Shown: one piece after another, positions 63,526-64,000 of the stretch
Layout: the number at the start of each line of letters is the position of its first letter
Numbering within the stretch: the stretch's first letter is position 1
Assembly: GCA_009702045.1 (NCBI GenBank)
Contig: WLIV01000015.1
Coordinates: 19,827-83,826 of the forward strand
From: Actinomycetota bacterium
GTDB taxonomy: Bacteria; Actinomycetota; Acidimicrobiia; Acidimicrobiales; Ilumatobacteraceae
Length of the DNA stretch: 64,000 nt
Reading direction: 5' to 3'
The notes under the pieces: model-generated
The model's input: only the letters and a program-made list of their open reading frames with translations
Told to the model about the DNA's origin: nothing
Database searches by the model: none
Made by a program: the position numbers and the translations under genes

Positions 63526-63537
63526 CCTGCGGGGATG

Positions 63538-63598
63538 TTCGGAGCAAGGTCGAGCAGAGAGCATCGGCGACCCGTCCGTCGGCCTTCGGGTCGGCAGC
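63538..63598 (+). repeat. 61-bp duplicate of an internal RNase P RNA segment
   Basis: Bases 63538-63598 match 61509-61569 inside rnpB at 57 of 61 positions, starting TTCGGAGCAAGG and ending GGCCTTCGGGTCGGCAGC. The copied part is the conserved core just after AAACCCCA and the following stem-loop; neither P1 arm is present, so it cannot be functional RNase P RNA. The copied stem-loop may act as a terminator after family member 3. Confidence 0.9.
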
Positions 63599-63689
63599 GA
63601 ACGGCCCCCAGGCGCCAGGTGTGACTAAAGGCCCTAATCAGGACGCCACCACGCTCCCACAGTTGCATCAACTGTGATCGGAGGCCAAC

Positions 63690-64000
63690 ATGCCCACTAC
63701 CCGCTCCCGCCGTGCACGCACGATCGCCGCAGCGACGGCCGCGGCGGTGCTCGCCTCGGTGGTCGCCTACCGCTTCGGCGCTGACGCTGGCGCACCCGCC
63801 ACACCATCGGCGATCGTCACCATCACCCCCTGCCGCCTCGCCGACACACGTGTCGCTCCCGACAACGTCGGCACACGCAACACACCCATCGGCACCGGCG
63901 AAAACGTCACGTTCAACGTGTGGGGCACCAACGGCAACTGCACCATCCCCACCAACGCCACCGGCATCATCGCCAACATCACCATCGTCGCCCCCACCGC
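63690..64000 (+). CDS. Secreted protein with ITPCRLADTR motif, C-terminus cut by window edge
   Basis: 103 residues are visible with no stop. A basic start (TTRSRRARTIA) and a hydrophobic signal segment (ATAAAVLASVVAYRFGADAG) lead into IVTITPCRLADTRV, GTRNTPIGTGENVTFNVWG and ATGIIANITIVAPT. I recognise the ITPCRLxDTR pattern from large repetitive secreted proteins of Acidimicrobiia; its role is unknown. GGAGG five bases before the ATG is a true Shine-Dalgarno, unlike the preceding leaderless genes. Confidence 0.75.
   Translation, partial: MPTTRSRRARTIAAATAAAVLASVVAYRFGADAGAPATPSAIVTITPCRLADTRVAPDNVGTRNTPIGTGENVTFNVWGTNGNCTIPTNATGIIANITIVAPT

Noticed and set aside
63538..63598. Attachment site of an integrated element (duplicate of an RNA gene end)
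   Set aside because: The copied segment is internal to rnpB rather than its 3' end and no integrase is present in the window.

Overview
The window looks like a high-GC actinobacterial chromosome, most likely an Acidimicrobiia-type organism (Ilumatobacter/Microthrix relatives). The evidence is a full division/cell-wall (dcw) cluster with SepF and DivIVA, a WhiB regulator, an MtrA/MtrB/GerMN-lipoprotein module, a DEDDh exonuclease/GIY-YIG fusion, a translational ileS T-box, many leaderless TANNNT promoters, and a secreted protein carrying the ITPCRLADTR motif. The taxonomic placement is inference; no rRNA or phylogenetic marker comparison could be run. No insertion sequence, integrase, prophage, CRISPR array or tRNA gene was recognised.

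Layout. (1) 1-19922, minus strand: one long, tightly overlapped operon running mraZ, rsmH, ftsL, ftsI, murE, mraY, murD, ftsW, murG, murC, murB, ftsQ, ftsZ, yfiH, yggS, sepF, divIVA, then a T-box and ileS (cut by the window edge). Most junctions are 4-bp GTGA/ATGA overlaps; murF is absent from its usual place between murE and mraY. A TTGACA promoter with period-10 TGGGG repeats (a likely MraZ operator) sits upstream of mraZ. (2) 20052-23674, minus: lipoate-ligase-like protein, HNH nuclease, small protein, acyl-CoA dehydrogenase, ROK kinase. (3) 23743-28108, plus: MoxR ATPase, DUF58 protein, transglutaminase. (4) 28113-31090, minus: DUF3040 protein, DinB, Nudix hydrolase, polyprenol-phosphate glycosyltransferase. 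(5) 31205-38356, plus: small membrane protein, inositol-monophosphatase family protein, MtrA/MtrB-like two-component system with a GerMN lipoprotein, glycerol kinase and a CoA-transferase. (6) 38367-46116: alanine-type aminotransferase, ACT protein, pyrophosphatase, secreted protease, second ROK kinase, GT4 glycosyltransferase, QueG and a CxxC protein, ending at a large inverted repeat. (7) 46120-51322: NYN-domain protein, SOS-type exonuclease/GIY-YIG fusion, ThrB, TrpD, WhiB.

(8) 51447-59490: a redox module (DUF3501 protein, Fe-S/CCG protein, rubrerythrin, Fur) next to a divergent four-gene operon of glpD, an alkyl-DHAP-synthase homologue, a membrane protein and an FGGY kinase. (9) 59555-64000: two exported ferritin-like proteins, the RNase P RNA gene, three tandem genes that share an almost identical 27-bp leader and N-terminal membrane anchor but carry different repeat passengers, a 61-bp duplicate of an internal segment of the RNase P RNA, and the start of a secreted protein.

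The most unusual part is 61288-63690: rnpB, the leader-plus-anchor gene family with swapped passengers, and the displaced rnpB fragment. It has the look of a locally duplicating and diversifying surface-protein locus. Next in interest are the SOS-box pair in front of the exonuclease/GIY-YIG gene, the nested palindrome at 45985-46116, the ether-lipid-like glycerol operon and the translational T-box of ileS.
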